The translations under genes and the position numbers were made by a program. Source: Sinotaia quadrata (taxonomy: Eukaryota > Mollusca > Gastropoda > Architaenioglossa > Viviparidae). Taken from it: a DNA stretch of 64,000 nt. Location of the stretch: positions 1,674,001-1,738,000 of the forward strand of contig JALGAQ010000009.1 in the NCBI GenBank assembly GCA_028829895.1. Reading direction: 5' to 3'. The notes below the pieces were generated by a model. It had not been told where the DNA came from. It did not search any database and saw only the letters and a program-made list of their open reading frames with translations. Below are positions 12,501-20,504 of this stretch, piece by piece; within the stretch, counting starts at the first letter, position 1; each line of letters opens with the position of its first letter.

Positions 12501-15500
12501 TCTAAGCATTAGACCGTATTTTCAATTCATTGATGTATCCGATCGGTGAAAACATGAAATAACACAGAACAGACATTTAAACAGCACGCTGGACAAACGA
12601 ATGAAAAGTAACTTATTAAGGAATGCTTTTTGTTATTCATACAGCCTTTCCTTTGTCCTCCTCATCTTTCAACTTCCTCTACTGTTTCTTGAAGAATAGT
12701 TTTTGATTGCCATCAAGGCCAGTTATTTGACCGAACCACTGTAGTTTTCGCTTCTTAACGGCGGGATGGTGTAAATATTGCTGGACTCAATCCAAGAAAT
12801 AACGAGGACTTTTCTCAGGCTCTTATTATCGAAAGCATGGATCTTCTCTGTTGCTGCTGACAGCAGAGTCCAAGCCTCATAGCCATAAAGAAGAACTTAC
12901 ACAAATTATTATTTGCAAAGCTTTATGTGGATCTTGAAAGACCAGCTCTGTATAGCGGTTGTGTCTATCTTGAGTGCTTCGTTCTGTACATCTTTGCAGT
13001 GTTTCATTCATCATTTAAGGTTATAGTTTGCAGTGTTTCATTCATCATTTAAGGTTATAGTCATTATCCGTTAGAGCATCACCATGTTTGTCTTCAATGA
13101 TGGAAGCTTTTGCGTCTCTTGAATTCCTGAGCGAGTTCAGCACAAACTATGAATTCTTGTTATTCCCCGCTTTCACCTTGCTGCTAATTTTCTCACGTTT
13201 AAGTCTAATCCACTGCTTCTTCGCTGCTGTCATTTTCTTTCTAATTGCTATATGAGCCAGATTTTACTGACTCATATTCTATTCGCTCGTATGTTTCTGG
13301 GCTTTCGAATGTTGTCGCCTTTCGCATCGATCAATAATTTCACTGATAATCCAGGGTCATTTTTTTCCTGTGTTTCTTGCCGAGCAGTTCTTCTGCTGTT
13401 GATTATGCACTTCCTTTATCTTGTTGGCAAGTATGTAAATATACAGATATATGCGGCTTAGATTTGCCGATCTTCCACAGATTTTAGTTCCGAATATTGC
13501 AGTGGTTGTTGGATTTATAATTTTTTTTTCAATGTCTAACCAAATACGTAGTCGCTTCTGGCAGTGATTCCTGTTAAGTTTTAGCTTGTTTTCTTCCAGT
13601 ACGATATCAATATTGCTGCCTATATCAGTCATATTAACGCTCGACTTAAAAACTGAGTTGCGAGGATGAAATCGATTTGATTGTGTACTTGGCCATTTAG
13701 TGAGTTCCTTGTTGCGGTTCTGAATAGCTTTGGGGATGGTGGATGTTGGCTAGTGTCAGACGGTAACCCTTTGCAAATTGAAGTAATCTTATTCCGTGAT
13801 CGTTCGTTTCTCCAAGACCAAATTTACCAACCGTTCCGGTCCTGTGTTAAGGAGCATCACGCCGTACTTTTGCGTTTTAAAAAACGTGAACAAGGAGAAT
13901 GTTCTTTTGCGGAGCCTTTTCTAATTCTTTATCCGATTGATCAAAATATGAATATAAGTGCTATTTGCTGTGGACTGATGACGACGGATAAGCGTGCTGA
14001 AGTGGCACCACATCCTACGATCTCTCAGGCCAAGGGATTAGAAACAAACTCATGAATCAACAAAACTAAAAATATCTGAACCCTCCCGTTGTTGATATAG
14101 CCGTTCATCGTCACTTGGTGGTTTCATGATACTAAAGGATCATACGACTAGGACAGTCGTATTTCACTCAGTCACTATCAAGAGGAACAATGTCAAAATA
14201 ATGTACTAGAGATCTTTCCAGGTCATGTCCAATCAGTAGCCGGATGCACTTGCGCTAATGTCACAGGACAATGTACTTCCTCATCTGAGGCAAACGGTAC
14301 CTTTCAGTTCTCCCTTTGAACCGACCCGTAAAGGCCGAGAGTGAATTTCTGATAATTGAACATCTCAATATATCCAATAACGATAAAATTACATCCATAT
14401 AAAAATGATCTGTCAACACTGACGAAGGACAAACAATACAAATGAAAACCATCATATTGGTTTGCTGCCGTCATATTCTTTAGACTCTATGCGGAACATT
14501 TTGTTTGACTTGAAAAATTATATATTATGTGTTCTGTGCCACAGGAACTCTACTGACGTACCAGCTCAATGAGCAGAACTCAGTATTGACTGTTCCAATG
14601 CTAGGTAAAGATTCGATCGTTGTTCGTAAGTGTGAATTATCCATCATTACCTGTAGATAATGTAATACTACTTTATGCTTATTACGCTGCGATAATGTAA
14701 TATACGGTCCAGGACTTTGTCAAGTGAGAGCTATTCAGACATACCTTAAAGCTTTTTGGTTAGCTACAACAGTAAAAATATCAAACAATGTGAATTCATA
14801 TTCCCTCATTGTCACAGCAATGTGGGACAGTCCGTCTGAGACAATGATTAGAGTCCTGTTCAAGGCACATTTTTGGACAGAAAAGATAAGTGAAGGCCTA
14901 AAATGAATTTCGTTAAGAACCGTATCACCACATCTACGTGAAACACTCGGTCTATGGTTCTCGTAATATCTTGGGATTGTATGAAACACAATAAAGTTTT
15001 CCTCTTCCGCTTCTTCATATTAAATTCCATTTCATGAACTATTCTGATACATCTTAATTTAGCTAGATTTCAATAGACAACCTACCTCACAACACGATCC
15101 ATCATATAACAGCTGAAGATGATTTACTTGATGGAAGCCAGCATGCTGACTACCAGATAGGTACTGCATATCGTGACGCACATGTAGTATAAAACTGAAC
15201 ACATTTGTGTTACTCTACTGCTCTCATGATTTGAACAAAACCTTAGACATCAGTTCGACTGTATATCGTCAGAGGATTCCTCGTCTGACTATGTGCGTCT
15301 TATTCAAAGCGTCGTTCATGTCCATCATTGTAGCGGCCTATGTCAGACAGGTTAATACAAATAATGAATATTTGACTACGAAAGTACGAGCTTCGTTCGG
15401 CTGTTCTCTTGTTCCGCGGCATTAGGTGGTCTTCGTTGACTTTGTAACCACAGCCTTTATGAAGCTTCACCAGTTGTTTCGTTCAGTCTCTTTTTTTCCA

Positions 15501-17205
15501 GTTTGCTGAGTAAATGCCTCTGGATTTCTAATCCCCTTTGTAGATGTGATTGTAGCGTAGATTTGGTCTTTCGATTGATCTAGAACCACTGGCAAGTTCG
15601 CTATATAGCACATTTCGCATGGTCGCAAGCGTCTATAATCAGGAAAGCAGGCGTATTCTGAATTCCAAGTCGTTGTAAGTCGCATTGTTCAGAATGTGAT
15701 CTTGCCAAATTATGTATAGTGTTCTTCGAAGGTTTCTCAAGTGGAAGATGTTGGGCTTGCGTTTTGGATGTGAATAAAGCGTCCAGGTTTCTCTGACATA
15801 CAAGAGGATGCTCAGCACACAAGATCTGCAAACTTACATCTTTGTTAGCAGTCAGTATACAGTTATTCCAGACGCATTTTTTCAATCACAACATTATTGT
15901 TGGACACACAAAGATCGCATAAAAATTCGATTTTGGCGTAATGTTATCTTTTCCGCATATGATTTTACTGATTTGAATACATTGATTGCCAGTGGAATGC
16001 ACGGATACTCAACCGCAATCCTCAATACTTCCTACCGCTCATTTAATTTTCGGTAATCACGCAAAGGGTCACTTGGTCTGTTCGGGTCATAATTAGGGGG
16101 TCGAAATTCACTTCCTCAAGGATACCATCTCTCATCAGACTCACTGTGTCCATTTTTATATTCCTTGGTACTATACATGCACCACTGATTTTATTTGTGA
16201 AATATGTCGTAGAGTAACGCTCTTAATCAAAACTTCGATAGACGCCATAATGTGTTTTAAAGGTTTCAGGTTGCATGCAGTGGTTGTAACTGAAACACCG
16301 ACCTACGGCTTCATAGCTTAGTGACATTACACGATGTTGATAATTTCTACACATTACAATCCGAACTGAAACTATCGTTTCGTAGCTTAGCTTTTCGTTT
16401 CTGATACCTGTGAGATCGCACTGAGTAGTGTTATTTATTTCACAATCGCATTTCACAATCGTCATTTAAATGTTACAATACAGGTACTTCACCTATTGCT
16501 ATCCGTTACTTTAATCTTACCAAGGACTTCAACTAGTAGTTAAGAACTGGCACACGAATGTCGGAACAGTTATCGTTTGAGGTGTTGTGCCCCCTAAATA
16601 AACCATGGAAAACATAGAGAGTTGAGAAATTCTGAGTGAAACATGCTTTGGGAGACTACAGAACGGATATTCGTAGTGTAAACTGTGAAGTATCAACATG
16701 TTTTGCAAAATGTTTGACTATCCACCACCAACGTACTATCCACCTGTTTGAAGATTATTTCAAATAAGGAATCTTGTGATTGCAACGATGATGCATAGCT
16801 CGAAATCGCACAAATTTACGGTATCTGTGAAGTTCATAAAACTTTCGCTAAATTTAACGCATGTGTGAGACTGAAAAAGTACTCCGTTTGGGTATCCAAC
16901 ATTTTCTTACTAGTGTGGTTGATGTGTACAACACAACATCACAACATAACACGTAAATCCTGTGCCAGTATGTTATTATTTCATTAGCGAATGATATCAA
17001 TATCAAAAAACTCACTCTTGTGTATTTTCAGGCATGGAACCCGAACATGGAATGTAAACCCCATTCCCATCGGTGATGATCACCTTAGAAGACCTTTCAA
17101 GATAAAATAACTTTGACAAAGAATAGCAACATACCTCGGAGCATTCGACAGATTGCATATCAATAAACGCACTTCGTATTCCGTAGAGACTGATGTGATC
17201 AGTAT
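514..17205 (-). CDS. Six-exon gene, beta-rich domain plus coiled coil, unidentified, partial
   Basis: Overview of a minus-strand gene assembled from six exons: 17135-17205, 17016-17093, 11864-11976, 11574-11651, 11449-11517 and 514-622. Each has an AG acceptor and GT donor, and the reading frame is open with matching phase across all five junctions, which is unlikely by chance. The roughly 170 visible residues start with an alternating hydrophobic, beta-rich stretch with cysteines (LLICNLS, YIPCSG, HFPCTRD). They then become a long helix with heptad-like leucines and charges (LLNHVFESLSKQ, EFNDRFSGLEKK, LAEMEQLKHELHELRG). No signal peptide or membrane segment is visible; both ends of the gene are missing. 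I do not recognise the family. Introns range from 41 bp to about 10.8 kb and hold most of the transposon load of the first 17 kb. The gene being real is well supported; its function is unknown. Confidence 0.72.
623..1139. other. Intron sequence, nothing recognised
   Basis: Part of the roughly 10.8-kb intron between the 11449-11517 and 514-622 exons. Open frames here are short and lack family motifs. No repeat seen elsewhere in the window was recognised before the hAT relic begins. Confidence 0.4.
1140..2497 (+). pseudogene. hAT transposase relic (GTF2IRD2/Charlie-like)
   Basis: Plus-strand remnants of a hAT-superfamily transposase of the kind domesticated in vertebrate GTF2IRD2. The clearest stretch is 1627-1929, with the order VCSMHTTTTGKD, VEFRKPLKKYNRQW, LRCVTVHGGRN and LFIHCIIKQQ. 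This matches the family's blocks around the catalytic core. Upstream (1350-1610) are shattered pieces, with ALYESTD equivalent to the family's LDESTD. Downstream (1960-2100) are NFIRGHALDHCQF and LPHHTAVR, which match the family's next blocks. Stops and frameshifts break the frame repeatedly, so it is not functional. The 5' side near 1150-1175 (gggtcaccaaactacagccc) resembles hAT terminal regions. A reversed LINE abuts at 2498. hAT affiliation is firm; exact ends are not. Confidence 0.72.
2498..4440 (-). mobile_element. RTE-like LINE, 5'-truncated, degraded
   Basis: Reverse-strand copy of the LINE best preserved at 39.0-42.6 kb. Read on the minus strand it carries RT segments (4263-3781: NGKATGQNGITAAILKAG, LYKNKGDRSDCSNYRGISLL, VFPAGRSTIDMIFSLRQLQ), a broken active-site region, then the C-terminal part at 3219-2902 (RAMLYGELAAGSRSVGRQN, RYKDIVKRDIKCGEIDLVNW). 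It ends in the family 3' UTR with the CAGTCTC and GTTTGTCACT motifs near 2505-2545. The 5' half, with the endonuclease, is absent. It is inserted beside the hAT relic. Several stops and frameshifts make it dead. Confidence 0.82.
4441..4560 (+). repeat. (ATT)-tailed retroelement 3' end
   Basis: The stretch ending cccatttgggatcaataaag followed by cattattattat and an AT-rich run matches the 3' tail of the short repeats at 17825, 33928 and 50218. Upstream it reads aaattcaaacctccaaaatt, also echoed near 38255. It is a 3' tail of an interspersed retroelement with no coding part left. Confidence 0.55.
4561..5127. other. Unassigned intron sequence
   Basis: Only short, motif-free open frames on both strands. 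I see no repeat shared with the rest of the window and no RNA gene. Confidence 0.35.
5128..5480 (-). repeat. Penelope-like element 3'-tail fragment
   Basis: The stretch running through gttaacaatcggcgtattg and aacgtttcggtctgctactg, and on past ttcttcgtttttatccaatc and tgtcttgagtttcttggctc, is the reverse complement of the Penelope-like tail at 8799-9262. It is a diverged, truncated copy. The same module recurs at 17.7, 27.0, 43.5 and 61.3 kb. Confidence 0.6.
5690..5736 (+). repeat. 3' fragment of the solo-LTR family
   Basis: agtgccatggcaactctccc, then aatcggacttgctagag and aactccaaca, matches the last part of the LTRs that end at 10373 and 62579. I found no 5' part with the TGTAGTGGA start, so this is a broken or 5'-deleted copy. 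The rest of 5481-6072 holds nothing I recognise. Confidence 0.5.
6073..6146 (+). repeat. (ATT)n microsatellite
   Basis: About 25 uninterrupted ATT units. It lies directly at the 5' truncation point of the LINE fragment that follows, so it may be the tail of a lost element or a preferred insertion site. Confidence 0.97.
6147..7208 (+). mobile_element. RTE-like LINE, 5'-truncated copy, host of a nested stack
   Basis: Plus-strand copy starting inside the RT domain (VQYDSSTSSGFPIKNGLKQG) and including the active-site box FADDAAM at about 6396-6416. It then runs through the C-terminal block RRKFQ, the ETW-region remnants and RYMDIVKRDIKCGEIDLVNW to about 7208. A deletion near 6650 removes the sequence between KAA and the C-terminal region, and frameshifts follow. 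The LINE sequence stops at 7208 where a Penelope-like element begins. The missing 3' UTR reappears at 9263-9462, so the two parts are one LINE copy interrupted by later insertions. Confidence 0.85.
7209..8500 (+). mobile_element. Penelope-like element with GIY-YIG endonuclease, 5'-truncated
   Basis: Coding remnants in order are 7231-7455, 7449-7733 and 7763-7957. The middle frame has the diagnostic Penelope endonuclease block: CVYEIKCLDCPSTYIGQTGR followed by ELRIRVTEHRR, a zinc-binding CxxC next to the GIY-YIG core. The last frame has the conserved tail HALDTGHNIDF and RIEGIELSETW. Frameshifts near 7450 and 7735 inactivate it. The RT domain is missing. Downstream are two related non-coding units (see 8028-8400). 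It sits inside a LINE and is itself interrupted by a hammerhead SINE at 8510, with its own tail continuing at 8799-9262. PLE identity is firm; subfamily is not assigned. Confidence 0.88.
8028..8400 (+). repeat. Two tandem PLE 3' units with a conserved hairpin
   Basis: Two diverged direct repeats about 208 bp apart share gaatcaccac near 8038 and 8246, and the core gtgtggcaaaatg. Each carries a hairpin before that core: CCACAC-GAAA-GTGTGG at 8096-8111 and a weaker version at 8306-8321. The same pair occurs behind the PLEs at 19860-20010 and, reversed, at 61790-62110, so it is a family feature resembling the pseudo-LTR arrangement of Penelope elements. Confidence 0.65.
8510..8789 (-). mobile_element. 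Sm-alpha-type SINE: tRNA-derived promoter plus hammerhead
   Basis: Read on the minus strand, the element opens with a tRNA-like region. Box A is TAGCTCAGTGG at 8729-8719 and box B is GGTTCGATCCC at 8686-8676, the two internal RNA polymerase III promoter boxes. A hammerhead motif follows at 8657-8615 and then an AT-rich tail. This order is that described for schistosome Sm-alpha repeats. The copy is nearly identical to 20505-20784, so transposition was fairly recent. TGATTAGTG lies immediately on both sides (8501-8509 and 8790-8798). The uninterrupted PLE copy at 61.66 kb carries attagtgtttacat at the equivalent site. It encodes no protein. Confidence 0.85.
8615..8657 (-). ncRNA. Type I hammerhead ribozyme motif (SINE copy 1)
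   Basis: On the minus strand, stem I CCTG pairs with CAGG around the core CTGATGA. Stem II is CTC/GAG, followed by the second core box GAAA and a minimal stem III CGC-AT-GCG. The cleavage triplet reads GTT here rather than the usual GTC. The first stem II position is a T-T mismatch. The core is complete, so activity is possible but not shown. Confidence 0.75.
8799..9262 (+). mobile_element. Penelope-like element 3' tail, continued after the SINE
   Basis: Continues the PLE of 7209-8500. It contains ggattatcgctcacaggaca and a second gattatcgctcgcacgacgc, then ctcaagacaggcccttggac and gcagaccgaaacgttggttg, and stops near cttgttttacgat. The reverse complement of the whole stretch is present at 61290-61665, which confirms it as one element tail. 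The LINE 3' UTR resumes directly after it. Confidence 0.72.
9263..9462 (+). mobile_element. 3' UTR of the interrupted RTE-like LINE
   Basis: Matches the 3' UTR of the long LINE at about 42440-42610, including ttcacaatatcatac, cagaaacaggaatggaataa and gtgacaaacaccatagg, then gaggctgacggttgcca. It is the displaced end of the LINE that starts at 6147. Confidence 0.78.
9463..9516 (+). repeat. (ATT)n tail of the LINE
   Basis: About 18 ATT units directly after the LINE 3' end. Confidence 0.95.
9643..9686. repeat. (AT)n microsatellite
   Basis: An interrupted run of TA dinucleotides. The flanks 9517-9642 and 9687-9993 hold nothing I recognise. Confidence 0.9.
9994..10373 (+). mobile_element. Solo LTR, 380 bp, with 4-bp target duplication
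   Basis: Starts TGTAGTGGATTAC and ends CTCCAACA, that is TG...CA. It is flanked by AAAT on both sides (9990-9993 and 10374-10377), a perfect 4-bp target duplication. Two further copies (50896-51238, and 61082-62579 with an insertion) have the same ends and their own perfect 4-bp duplications. No gag or pol lies between, so it is a recombined solo LTR. The first 48 bases form an inverted repeat, AATTGTAGTGGA against TCCACTACAATT. Strand is arbitrary. Confidence 0.8.
10378..10837. other. Unassigned intron sequence
   Basis: One 81-codon frame at 10496-10741 shows no family motif. I see no repeat shared with other loci and no RNA gene. Confidence 0.35.
10838..10975 (+). mobile_element. tRNA-like SINE with hammerhead-like core, diverged
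   Basis: Box A-like CATAGCTTAGTGGTTTGC (about 10850) and box B GGTTCGATTCC (10890-10900) have tRNA-like spacing. They are followed by a hammerhead core, CTGATGA at 10921-10927 and GAAAC at 10942-10946. The distal arms ATGCC and GGCAT could form stem I. Stems II and III are eroded, so it is a decayed relative of the Sm-alpha-type copies, in the opposite orientation. Confidence 0.62.
11040..11265 (-). mobile_element. RTE-like LINE 3' relic
   Basis: tctgtgaccatagaggccta then tacaagaag matches the reversed 3' coding end and UTR of the LINE family (compare 2886-2912). Only this short piece remains, 180 bp from a host exon. Confidence 0.55.
11449..11517 (-). CDS. Coiled-coil exon of the unidentified gene
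   Basis: The acceptor is gaagag above 11517 and the donor is GTAAGG at 11448. Two entry bases complete a Thr codon with the A left by the previous exon. It encodes LTLVDLKTEFNDRFSGLEKK and leaves one base, which fits the 514-622 exon. The 56-bp intron before it is typical of the short introns of flatworms. Confidence 0.72.
11574..11651 (-). CDS. Exon of the unidentified gene, beta strand to coiled-coil transition
   Basis: The acceptor is ccccgtttacag after a pyrimidine-rich tract and the donor is GTACGT at 11573. It encodes VTIIEPDEPKEHNLLNHVFE and continues SLSKQI, in phase with both neighbours. An alternative AG 14 bp upstream would create a stop, so this acceptor is preferred. Confidence 0.72.
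11864..11976 (-). CDS. Exon of the unidentified gene, beta-rich
   Basis: The acceptor is gcatag above 11976 and the donor is GTGAGT at 11863. One entry base completes a Glu codon with GA from the 17016-17093 exon. It encodes YIHFPCTRDMMYPLMVMYRG followed by NEQYHLYTVRIYSRDTI. Alternating polar and hydrophobic residues suggest beta strands. The intron upstream is about 5 kb and contains LINE relics. Confidence 0.7.
11977..12629. other. Intron sequence, nothing recognised
   Basis: No coding motif, repeat or RNA gene identified between the host exon and the LINE relic that begins near 12640. Confidence 0.35.
12640..13760 (-). mobile_element. Second LINE family (SR2-like), heavily decayed
   Basis: Reading the minus strand, 13632-13500 resembles the end of an apurinic-type endonuclease domain (DIGSNIDIVLEENKLKLNRN, equivalent to the family's SDHHLVV region). 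13260-13130 resembles the linker that follows (AAKKQWIRLKREK). 12900-12680 resembles the C-terminal block (LYGYEAWTLLSAATEKIHAF, then SLRKVLVISW). The RT core is missing. It is related to, but distinct from, the more abundant RTE-like LINE. Related C-terminal pieces occur at 35720-36180 and 47870-48260. Confidence 0.5.
12993..13060. repeat. Exact 34-bp tandem duplication
   Basis: The unit that starts tttgcagtgtttcattcatc occurs twice back to back without a mismatch, inside the decayed LINE. A perfect duplication in old sequence points to a recent local event. Confidence 0.95.
13761..15270. other. Unassigned intron sequence
   Basis: Contains frames of up to 124 codons (13681-14055, plus strand) without recognisable domains. 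A possible minus-strand splice-like segment near 14300-14360 could not be tied to the gene by phase. No repeat family recognised. Confidence 0.3.
15280..15890 (-). mobile_element. RTE-like LINE 3' relic
   Basis: Strongly diverged reversed copy of the LINE C-terminal region. A minus-strand frame at 15885-15601 contains CAEHPLVCQRNLDALFTSKT and HNLARSHSEQ, which parallel out-of-frame readings of the same region at 31.4 and 41.7 kb. The UTR-like gtagcggcctatgtcagaca lies at about 15330. Confidence 0.6.
15900..17015. other. Intron sequence, nothing recognised
   Basis: Part of the 5-kb intron between exons 17016-17093 and 11864-11976. No motif, repeat family or RNA gene identified. Confidence 0.35.
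17016..17093 (-). CDS. Exon of the unidentified gene, beta-rich
   Basis: The acceptor is atcttgaaag above 17093 and the donor is GTGAGT at 17015. The G at its start completes an Arg codon with AG from the preceding exon. It encodes SSKVIITDGNGVYIPCSGSM followed by PENTQ and leaves GA. The upstream intron is only 41 bp. Confidence 0.72.
17135..17205 (-). CDS. Most upstream visible exon of the unidentified gene
   Basis: The donor GTATGT is at 17134 and the best acceptor is tcacttacag above 17205. The frame fixed by the next exon reads ILITSVSTEYEVRLLICNLS then NAPR, a beta-strand-like pattern with one cysteine. A longer overlapping open frame in another phase does not splice in frame to 17093 and is not used. 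The 5' end of the gene was not found. Confidence 0.6.
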
Positions 17206-17699
17206 CTGTAAGTGAGTATGAATCTGGGATATTGTTTGAGCCTACTCTTTGTAAATTTCCGTTTACTAACAAGTAGACCAACTTAGGTGAAAAGACCGAT
17301 ATGCCACTACCCATTGGTATGTTTCACAAGACCCAGAAAGTACTCGTTGTTATATATAGTTCCACTCTGACCAATCGGACTTGTTCGTGAGCTGATAAAT
17401 GTTAAAATCGTGGCCGTGTTGCAAATGTGTCATTATTTAGGTAGAAATACGAGAATACTCGTTTGCCTTATCGAGCCCAGCATTTCTATTGGTTTGTTAG
17501 ATTAATTAAATCAAATTCGCCCTTCCAATCACGTCAAAATGATGGATGGGTAAAAAGTAGATCATCAATTCATAGAAAAATTAAGTTTGTAATCTCAATT
17601 ACTGATTTTTGAATCAGTAGTGTATCACTTTCGCATAGCCTGATTTTCACGAGTTCACTCTACACAACGATTGCACCACAAATTCTTACCGTTTTTATT
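17206..17699. other. Upstream region of the gene, nothing recognised
   Basis: AT-rich sequence upstream of the first visible exon. No promoter element or further exon could be supported. Confidence 0.3.
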
Positions 17700-17812
17700 T
17701 GACCATTTTCGCGAAAAAATAGGACGCCGATATCGGTGTTCACAACCTGCACCAAGCAACCTTGTTTTACAATCACATCTCAATCGGTTACATGCATTTT
17801 GAAAATTACTAA
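17700..17812. repeat. Penelope-like terminal fragment
   Basis: On the minus strand aatgcatgtaaccgattgag and tgtaaaacaagg followed by atcggcgtcc match the PLE-associated module at 43440-43510. Only the terminal part is left. Confidence 0.5.
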
Positions 17813-17824
17813 TCTTGTGTACGG

Positions 17825-18058
17825 CCTTCAATTCGGCTACACGTCAAAAACACCACTCAGTTACATGTGATTCCGATACGAGTAATAAAGGCGCAGGTGA
17901 TGTGTTCAAATGAAGAAATGACAATGACCTAGAAAACAGCGGATTTATGAAATGTAACGACAGTGAAAAACAACATGATGGATGAACACTTTCTTTTTGT
18001 AATATTGGAAAATCATGTAACTTGCTGAAAATTCATCCCATTTGGGATAAATAAAGCA

Positions 18059-18061
<3 letters not shown>
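17825..18061 (+). mobile_element. Short (ATT)-tailed interspersed repeat, copy 1
   Basis: About 235 bp. It starts ttcaattcggctacacgtc and passes through agtaataaaggcgcaggtga and caacatgatggatgaacact. It ends cccatttgggataaataaag before an ATT tract. Copies at 33928 and 50218 have the same start and same end, so this is a defined unit, not random 3' ends. No tRNA-like boxes seen; mobilising partner unknown. Confidence 0.7.

Positions 18062-18131
<70 letters not shown>
18062..18131 (+). repeat. (ATT)n tail
   Basis: About 23 ATT units following the short repeat and bordering the PLE to its right. Confidence 0.95.
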
Positions 18132-18133
<2 letters not shown>

Positions 18134-20050
18134 CCGAAAGTTAGCGAGCAACTAGAAAAAGTTGAAAAAACTGGAATAATCATCGTATATTCAATGACCG
18201 GTGCCTGAAACTGAAACTAATCCCTGTGGACAAAATCGCCGGATAACCCAACTCGCATGAAAACAGTAGCAAACGCGAACTCCAGAAGATTTCTCGAGAC
18301 TCGACAAAAATCCACGATAGAAAATTTACGGAGAATTCGAAAGAAGGTAATTTTGTCTCGCCAAAATTTAATGAACACTCCCGCGGGCGTATTCTGGGAA
18401 CGTCAATTCGAGTTAGCGCTAAAGACTAAAGAATTCTGGAACCAGTAGGTCAAGCGATCACAGCTCCATCGTTTATTAGCTGCCCAATGTTCTGGAAATG
18501 TAGTAGATTTCTCAGATAAGGACGGTTCCAAAAAGATGTATTTAAGTCTGTGATTAATCTCTCTAAAAGACATTTATCCGCACCAGAGTACAGTATACTA
18601 GGGAAGGACCTGAACTTTACTCGGCCAAAGGGAAATATAAGGACGGAAGAGCTGGTACCATGTATTGAACCCGCACAAAATATGCTACCGACTGAGTTTA
18701 CTTCATACTTGCGGTTCGAATTAGTTAGAGCATTAAAATCACAACAAATGCCATACCCAATTTTACGTGGGCGAAAGAGGAAGCCACACGAACCCTAGGT
18801 AGAGATGACACGATATGTGCCACTAAGGCGGATAAAGGGAATACAACCGTAGTATTAGATAAAGCAGACTACCAAACGAAGGCACACGAGCACCTAGGTA
18901 GTGGACCATACACAAAAATAGAAATTAAATTAGTGGAAACGCTCAAGAATAAAAATAAGCAGCAGGTTTCCGCTTATCTGAAAATTGTCAAGGTTGCGAT
19001 AGGTACAAGACCAATATAGCACCTAGATTTTACGGTCTTCCAAAACTACATAAGCCCGATGTTCCGCTAAGGCCTATTACAGATGGGATGAACACGCCTA
19101 CACGTAACTTAGCCAAATAACTAGCCTGTCTCTTGCGACCACTTACAAACCGTACTACAGTTTACATCAAGAACTCGTATGATCTCGCGGATAGAATAAT
19201 ACAACTAGAAATAAAAAGCAACCAAACGATGGTCAGCTTTGACATAAAAGCGCTCTATACTAGCATTACGACCGAGGCGGATAACGAGAAGACTACCAGA
19301 AGTAGATGCCACACTTAGTAGTAGAACAAAACTAACGATTGAAGAAATAAAAGAGGGTATCTCGCTGTGCGTAGGATCAGGGGTTTTCACATTTCAAGGA
19401 GTACCGTACAACAAAAGGAGAGGTTAGCAATGGGATCTCCAATATCCCCTGGTCCTAACCCACATTTACATGGAGAACTTTGAAAAAGTTGCTTTTCAGA
19501 ACTTTAGCAGGCCTCCGAACATTTGGTGGCAATACGTAGACGACACCTTTGTTATTATGGAAAAGAGAGATACACAAAACTTTTGTGAACATGTTAATAC
19601 AATCAGTTCAAAAATAAAATTCACAATGGAACTGGAATCAAAAAACGGTTAGCTTCCATTTCTAGATTGTTTCGTTCACATGACAGGAGTTCGGATAATC
19701 AGGAGTGGATTTCGCTCGACTATAGAACGACTGATGGCGGCCAAATGATCATTGGTGATATCCCAACAGTATACCCAAAAGGTGTCGTTTAGCCGTCATG
19801 CATTACCACGAATAAAATAAAAATGAATTCAAATATTAATTTGAATAATGTTTCCAAAACGTAACCGGAATCACTGGAAAGTATACGGGTAGAGTATATC
19901 CTTGTGCATCCACGTGATGGTGATCTGTTATACAAAAGTGTGGCAAAATGATCGTGGGTGATATCGCTACAGTATATTCACAGGCTGTAGGTTAAACATG
20001 AGCTAGTGCCCACAAATAAATTGAATATTGTTTCTTAATAAACAGTCTCA
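18132..20050 (+). mobile_element. Penelope-like element with reverse transcriptase remnants
   Basis: Plus-strand pieces appear in the order of a PLE RT. They are an N-terminal region (18257-18448, RRFLETRQKSTIENLRRIRK), 18550-18798, KADKGNTTVVLDKADYQ near 18830, [20 protein letters not shown] near 19030-19090, MVSFDIKALYTSI near 19230 (RT motif A) and WQYVDDTFVIMEK at 19527-19565 (catalytic YVDD). Only a trace of the GIY-YIG C-terminus remains near 19690-19740, after a deletion. Family 3' units follow at 19740-20010 (gtgtggcaaaatgatcg). Many stops and frameshifts make it inactive. Confidence 0.82.
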
Positions 20051-20504
20051 AAACTTGTTAACCAAACGTCACCACCATGTATGGGGGTGGTTCTATGGTT
20101 CTGTTACACAACTAATGTTGTTTATTTATCGAGGCTGTGGTACATTCTCTTTCCAGTCAATGGGGTCAAAACTTGGCACCTAGACCAATTGACTTTCAGC
20201 AGGATGATATCAGCTTATCGTTTCCGGTCTGAAAAGATTACGTAAGCCTCGTAGAGAGATTCACAGATCGTAGTCATAATTTGTTGCACAGTGTGATAAA
20301 TTCGGGTGAGGGGATCGGATTCCTGCTCCCAACAGGATTAGATTAAAAATGAGTGATCGCGACGCAGCTAATAAACCTGGAGTGGGGGGAGCGTAGATGT
20401 GGGAATCGTAGTAACTCGTGGGATAAGGGGTAACACATAACACCAGGTGTTAAGCCGGATGTGACTCGGATTAAAAGACAAGATTAGATATGGGCTGTGA
20501 TGGG
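20051..20504. other. Unassigned, possibly PLE 3' region
   Basis: Lies between the PLE 3' units and the SINE, in the position of the PLE tail elsewhere, but similarity to the tail at 8799-9262 is weak. A 60-codon frame at 20443-20261 has no motif. Confidence 0.35.

Noticed and set aside
13681..14055. 124-codon plus-strand frame as a gene
   Set aside because: No motif, no splice context, and the opposite strand of its left part resembles a decayed LINE endonuclease.
17012..17314. A continuous 100-codon minus-strand frame over two exons of the unidentified gene
   Set aside because: It reads through a 41-bp intron. The spliced frame fits the downstream exons and the continuous one does not.
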